The translations under genes were made by a program, and so were the position numbers. DNA of 33,858 bases from Pinguiococcus pyrenoidosus (lineage: Eukaryota; Sar; Pinguiophyceae; Pinguiochrysidales; Pinguiochrysidaceae), in contig JAAMXY010002804.1 of assembly GCA_019677205.1 (NCBI GenBank), forward strand, positions 1 to 33,858. Direction: 5' to 3'. Under the pieces are notes generated by a model that worked only from the letters and a program-made list of their open reading frames with translations, had not been told where the DNA came from and searched no databases. The number at the start of each line of letters is the position of its first letter. Within the stretch, counting starts at the first letter, position 1. This document shows, in pieces, positions 29,933 to 33,858 of this stretch.

Positions 29933-32900
29933 CTAAAGCCAGCCCTCCTCTGCTGCCTCATCCTCAAAAGTGGCGATATCGACTTCGGAGTAGAAAAGGT
30001 CGGGGATGTCTTCCGGAAAGGGCTTTGGGATCTCGACGACCGACATCACCGGATCGGTCTTGAAGCGCACTCTTCGCGGCTTCAGCATGGACGCTATGTT
30101 CAGGGCTGCTCGGCTGGGGAGCTTGGCATCCGAGGCGGTGCCCCGCGGCTTGAGTCGCCGCACCCAGCTGAGAGTCGCCGTAAGCTCATCGACTCGCTCC
30201 GACTCGAGCGCCTGAATGTCCTCTTCCACCTCTGGGTGGACCTGTCTAAAGGCCTGGGAAAATATTATCTCTTCGCAATGCTCCACGATGGGATACCGGT
30301 CTGCGCACTGTCTGCGAATGCAAGCGTACAGGCTGTCCTGCTCGTCTTCCTGTCCGTCCTCAAACTCCATGCTATAGTCCTGGCCGACGCCCATGGGATC
30401 CGAAACGACATCCGATCTGCCAGCGCCCGTGGCAGCGGTCACCGGATCCATCACTTCCGACGGTCGGAAGATCGGGTCCGACAGCAGCTCCGCTTCTTCG
30501 ATCGCTTCTCTGCCCATGAAGGTGGTGGTCTGGAGACCGCCTTCTGCGGCCACATCCATCTGCTCGATCACCGTGACCGTCGGCGTCGTCGCGTCGTTCA
30601 TGATCGCGAGATACTCTTCGACGGAGATGCCAAGGTTGGCTGCGTTCGCAACGTCGGCGGCGGTGGGCACAGCGGCGGCGGGTGCCGCGGCGGCAGAGGG
30701 CAAGAACGGAGCGCCTTCGCTAGGCTCCTTCTCTTCCGTGACCTCCACAACTGTGCTGGGCGCGGTTTGTGCGGCCGCGATGGAGACCGATCCACGTTGC
30801 GCCGCCACGGAATCGCACTCCGAGTCTCGCCGTGCGACGAAGGCCTCTTGCGCTGGGTCCTCCATGACCTGATCGTCCATGATCTGACCCTCCGCGGCCT
30901 GCCTCTCAAAGGCTTGCTTCTCGAAGACTTCCCCCGCGAAGGTGCGCTCCTTGTCCGAGTAGGCGGCATCTTCGGACGTGGTCAGGTCTCCATCTCTCGT
31001 TCCCAGCGTGATCACGTCCGAGTCCCGCCGCAGCGTTGACTCGACAGTAGAATACGACTCCTTCCGAAGCGCGAGCTCTGCAGTCGAAGAGCCCGATTCC
31101 TCTCGCACCAGGGTCGTCGCCGACCGTCGGATCGGATTCTCGATGACGAACTCTTCCGAGGACTCCTTGAGCTCTTCGTCCGCGTCGTACAGCATTCCGA
31201 CGCTCAGGTTGGACTCGGACGCGAAGGAGTTGTGCCGGGCATTGTAACCCGACTCGTACTGGAACTGGCCGTCCTCGAAACCAGTCGCGCTGGCGTCGGC
31301 GGCATCCGCTTCCTTCTCGCCGGTCAGGACAGAGTCGGGCGGGAGCACGTCGCTGGCGTCGTCTTCGGGCTGCACCGGTTGCGTGGGGGTCAGGATGAGG
31401 CGCACGGAGGTGGTGCCGCGCGTCTCCTTGGTCGCCGATTCGTCCGATGTGTCCGAGCGGAGCGAGCGCTGCCGTCCCCGCCGTCTGTGCATCGCCCTCA
31501 GCTGGCCAAACTCCTTCACGAACTGCTCCATGGCGGCCTGCTGCCGCCGGCTCTTCGCATCCTCCACGGACGTCTCGTCCGTGAAAGCGGACTCACTCTC
31601 GCTGTTTAGAATCTCCCGGTAGTCCTCGGCCACCGGGTCGGACAGCCGAGGTTTGCGCTGCTCGTCTCGCATCCTCTTGAGCGTCTCAAGCGCTTCCTCG
31701 TGACTCCCGAGGGTCGTGGCCGCCCTTCGGCGGGTCTCGTCGTCGAGCTCCGAGATTCGCGAGGACCTGCGCCTCGCATCGTCGGCACCTTGCGCCTGCT
31801 GCTCCAATCGCTCCGCGGCTGCCACGTCGCTAGCCGCGGCTGCTACTCGCGCGGCCTCCAGCTTGGCCTTCTGGTCGCTCCAGGCCGTGCGGTTCTTTCC
31901 CACGGCCCACGACCGCTTCTTCGCCTTTCTCGTCGCCGCCGAAGGGCTTGCGCCGTCCTCCGCGTTTCCGCCTTCGGTGGCAGCCGCAGCCGCCTCCGCA
32001 TCCGCAGCCGCCTTGGCTGCGTCGCGCAGCGCCTTCATGTCGCTCCACGTGCTACGCTTGTGGGACACCCAGGCCCGCTTCTTCGGCTTCTCTACTTTGG
32101 CGGGCGGGCTCTCGGTCTCGGGAACCGACCCCTCTCCCTGCGTCTCAGAGAGGCCCTGGGACTTGTCCAATTCCGCTGCCTGCTCCTGCTCCTTCGCCGC
32201 CTCTCGCCGCGCTTTCTGATCGCTCCAGGCCGTGCGCCTCGAGGCCCACGCTCGCTTCCTCGGCTTCGCCGGCTTTGCCTCGCCTCCTGCCTGCCGCACC
32301 TCCGGCTTCTGCTCCGCTGGCAAGGGCTGCGGCGCCTGCTGGCGCTCCGCCTCCGGGTCATTCTCCTGCTGCCCCTCGCCGGCATCGCGGTCCGCCGGCC
32401 GGGATTTGGCGGTCCAGGTGCTCTTCATGTTGCCCAGGGCACGCAGCGGGCTCCAGGTGCGGCGCCAGCGCGACGGGGAGGAGCTCGGGGACTTGGGTGG
32501 CGAGGAGCCTGAGGACTTCGACGGCGAGGAGCCGTGAGACTTCGTCGGCGCCTCCGCGGTGGCTTCGGTGGCCGCTTCGGTGGCCTTGGGCCTCCGCGAG
32601 TCGACGGTCTTCTTCATGTCCGACCAAGCGTGGGTCTGCGCGCTCGTCCACCGCTTCCTCGGCGCGTCTTCCTGCTGGCCGCTGGCCGCGCTCTGCTCCG
32701 CCTGCCGGAGTCTCTGGTGCAGCCGCTTGTTCAGCACCGGCAAGACGACGTCTGCGGACAGCGCGGCCGTGACCACTCCGTGGACACGCTGGCGCACGAG
32801 GTCCAAGGCCGCGCCGGGCGGCAGATCTCCGAAGGCCGCGCTCTCCAGCGCCGCGTCTCGCCTCGCGCGGTCATAGATGATGTTCACCAGCACGGGGTCC

Positions 32901-32950
32901 TGCGACACCTCGGAGATAATGGCCTCCTTGGCCCTCTGAACGTCCGTCAT
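29933..32950 (-). CDS. Large, mostly disordered protein with WSDxK repeats and a C-terminal RVRF motif
   Basis: A 1005-residue, intronless protein with no family I recognise. Residues about 1-90 look helical and folded. Residues about 98-362 hold four copies of a basic-aromatic motif, R/K-K-R-x-W-x(5-8)-W-S-D-M/Q-K. They lie at about 98-113, 231-247, 291-306 and 345-362, and the last three are followed by an Ala/Glu/Lys helix. A diverged fifth copy (T-W-T near 178) may exist. The middle, to about 830, is disordered, rich in Ser/Glu/Ala and in basic R-R-x-S-like sites. The C-terminus is conserved-looking: helical (Y-A-C-I-R-R-Q-C-A-D-R-Y-P-I-V), then R-R-V-R-F-K at 959-964, V-V-E-I-P, and D-L-F-Y-S-E-V-D-I-A-T-F-E. 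RVRF fits the docking motif for protein phosphatase 1. A scaffold or phosphatase-regulator role is an inference only. Confidence 0.7.
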   Translation of the reverse strand: MTDVQRAKEAIISEVSQDPVLVNIIYDRARRDAALESAAFGDLPPGAALDLVRQRVHGVVTAALSADVVLPVLNKRLHQRLRQAEQSAASGQQEDAPRKRWTSAQTHAWSDMKKTVDSRRPKATEAATEATAEAPTKSHGSSPSKSSGSSPPKSPSSSPSRWRRTWSPLRALGNMKSTWTAKSRPADRDAGEGQQENDPEAERQQAPQPLPAEQKPEVRQAGGEAKPAKPRKRAWASRRTAWSDQKARREAAKEQEQAAELDKSQGLSETQGEGSVPETESPPAKVEKPKKRAWVSHKRSTWSDMKALRDAAKAAADAEAAAAATEGGNAEDGASPSAATRKAKKRSWAVGKNRTAWSDQKAKLEAARVAAAASDVAAAERLEQQAQGADDARRRSSRISELDDETRRRAATTLGSHEEALETLKRMRDEQRKPRLSDPVAEDYREILNSESESAFTDETSVEDAKSRRQQAAMEQFVKEFGQLRAMHRRRGRQRSLRSDTSDESATKETRGTTSVRLILTPTQPVQPEDDASDVLPPDSVLTGEKEADAADASATGFEDGQFQYESGYNARHNSFASESNLSVGMLYDADEELKESSEEFVIENPIRRSATTLVREESGSSTAELALRKESYSTVESTLRRDSDVITLGTRDGDLTTSEDAAYSDKERTFAGEVFEKQAFERQAAEGQIMDDQVMEDPAQEAFVARRDSECDSVAAQRGSVSIAAAQTAPSTVVEVTEEKEPSEGAPFLPSAAAAPAAAVPTAADVANAANLGISVEEYLAIMNDATTPTVTVIEQMDVAAEGGLQTTTFMGREAIEEAELLSDPIFRPSEVMDPVTAATGAGRSDVVSDPMGVGQDYSMEFEDGQEDEQDSLYACIRRQCADRYPIVEHCEEIIFSQAFRQVHPEVEEDIQALESERVDELTATLSWVRRLKPRGTASDAKLPSRAALNIASMLKPRRVRFKTDPVMSVVEIPKPFPEDIPDLFYSEVDIATFEDEAAEEGWL
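31865..32659 (-). repeat. Four-copy WSDxK protein repeat
   Basis: This is the segment encoding the four R/K-K-R-x-W...W-S-D-x-K copies of the disordered protein. Copies 2-4 are spaced about 54-60 residues apart and share a trailing Ala-rich charged helix. Copy 1 is about 130 residues away and lacks the Ala after K-R. The conservation is at the protein level and the DNA copies have diverged, which suggests selection on the motif. Confidence 0.7.
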
Positions 32951-33858
32951 CCGGGCGGGTCAAGTCGCGCGCCGCGTGCGCGGGCGCGCCACAGCTGCGA
33001 ACGCGGCGCTCGAGATCCGCGCAGGTCAGCTGGGCCTCTCCGTGCCTCAAAGTGCCATGAAAGGGCGCTGACCGCCGGCTCCGATGGCCCTAAGAAAGAT
33101 TGTGCAGAGAGGGTTTTTCCCACTGAATCCCGCGAAGCGCGGGAACCGAAAAGCGACGGCGGCCACCGAAGGATCGCTGTGGCTTTTAAACTTTGCACTC
33201 TGTCAGGTCAAGTCATTCCTAGCGAGCATTCGGACGTTTCGAAACTTGGAGTGGCGGTTAGGGCGGTTCATTTTTCTTTGGAAAGCTGCGCAAGTTTGCG
33301 GGCCACAAAGAGCGGCCTACAGGAACAGCTCGGCCCCACGAAACGGACGCAAGGCGCGGCGACCCTATTCAACGCCCAATCTGGGAACCTGGGGTACGAC
33401 TTCCAGTTGCCCCTCGAAGGACCCATCTACGGCCTTCGCAAGCACCGAAGAACACCGACGACAACCAAAAGGAACCCAGCTTGACAGAACGGTCCCGGAG
33501 CTTTCTGTACATTACGGGCAGTTGCATGAGTTTGGGTCACCGGCTGACGTTGGACACGCGCCTGTCTCCGCAATCACGCCGCGCTCGTCCGCGAAGGTTT
33601 CAAAAGGCATCTTGGCGAGTCCAGAAGAATCCGTGGCGTTCGCTGAAACATGAAGCATCCACAAGTCTCTCGCTCCGAGCTACGCACTGGCTGGTAGCTA
33701 TGACTTTCGCTTCGTTGGCGCGCTGCCGCGCGCGCTGGGGGCTGGCTAGTTCTTGCTTGTTTGTTGCTGCGGCCTCAGCTTGGCTCGCGCTTGCTTCGTC
33801 TAGTGCACAACTCATTCGGTCATGGTGATCGGTCATCTGATCGATCACTTGACGCGTC
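32951..33858. other. Upstream region of the disordered-protein gene, to the window end
   Basis: These 908 bp should include the promoter of the minus-strand gene. It has a short hairpin-capable inverted repeat, CCCGCG-AAG-CGCGGG (33129-33143). No open frame has a recognisable protein. By the alternating pattern, a plus-strand gene may begin beyond the window. Confidence 0.4.

Noticed and set aside
31700-32512. Plus-strand open frames opposite the repeat region of the disordered protein
   Set aside because: Leu/Arg-rich translations that mirror the Ala/Glu/Lys-rich sense strand. The sense frame has motif-level repeats, the antisense has none.
33129-33143. CCCGCG-AAG-CGCGGG inverted repeat
   Set aside because: It could be a weak E2F-like or hairpin element, but short GC palindromes are common in DNA of this composition and it is not near a start codon.
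1-33858. tRNA or rRNA genes, CRISPR arrays, transposons and insertion sequences
   Set aside because: I found no tRNA B-box (GGTTCRANNCC) pattern, no rRNA core, no regularly spaced direct repeats and no transposase or reverse-transcriptase motif on either strand. Reading by eye could miss short or diverged copies.

Overview
The window is a gene-dense stretch of nuclear DNA from a eukaryote, most likely a single-celled alga. Three things support this. Several proteins are eukaryote-specific: an F-BAR protein, NRDE2, AIF, a PI 4-kinase and WW domains. Short introns of about 43-94 nt (one of 222 nt) restore reading frames at many junctions. One gene encodes a homologue of plant PAB, a chloroplast ATP synthase assembly factor, so the cell very probably has a plastid. 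A CCDC77-like centriole/flagellum-type coiled-coil protein suggests a lineage with centrioles or flagella. Coding DNA is GC-rich, while some intergenic patches and introns are AT-rich. I cannot place the lineage more precisely.

Layout, left to right: riboflavin-transporter-like protein (+, 224-1618); DPP8/9-like serine peptidase (-, 2091-4661); F-BAR protein (+, 5344-7896); SMP-30/gluconolactonase (+, five exons, 8375-9621); small unknown membrane protein (-, 9900-10649); mitochondrial ribosomal protein bL32m (+, 10946-11344); AIF-type FAD oxidoreductase (-, 11553-13538); NRDE2 (+, 13750-18703); CCDC77-like protein (-, 18715-21167); PAB-like plastid factor (+, nine exons, 21527-23175); type-gamma PI 4-kinase-like protein (-, 23485-25564); a 2.2-kb stretch without a recognisable gene but with a cluster of CCAAT boxes; WW-domain protein with a repeated aromatic beta-rich module (+, 27781-29613); and a 1005-residue, largely disordered protein with repeated WSDxK motifs (-, 29933-32950). 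The last 0.9 kb holds nothing I can support.

The genes do not form one pathway; they are ordinary housekeeping and cell-biology genes. The organisation is what stands out. Genes alternate strand almost without exception, so nearly every gap is a shared divergent promoter or a shared convergent 3' region. NRDE2 and the CCDC77-like gene end only 11 bp apart. E2F-like palindromes lie upstream of two genes. The least described parts are the two proteins at the right end and the small membrane protein at 9.9-10.6 kb. Every exon model here was built by eye from splice signals, phase and family similarity, with no transcript data.
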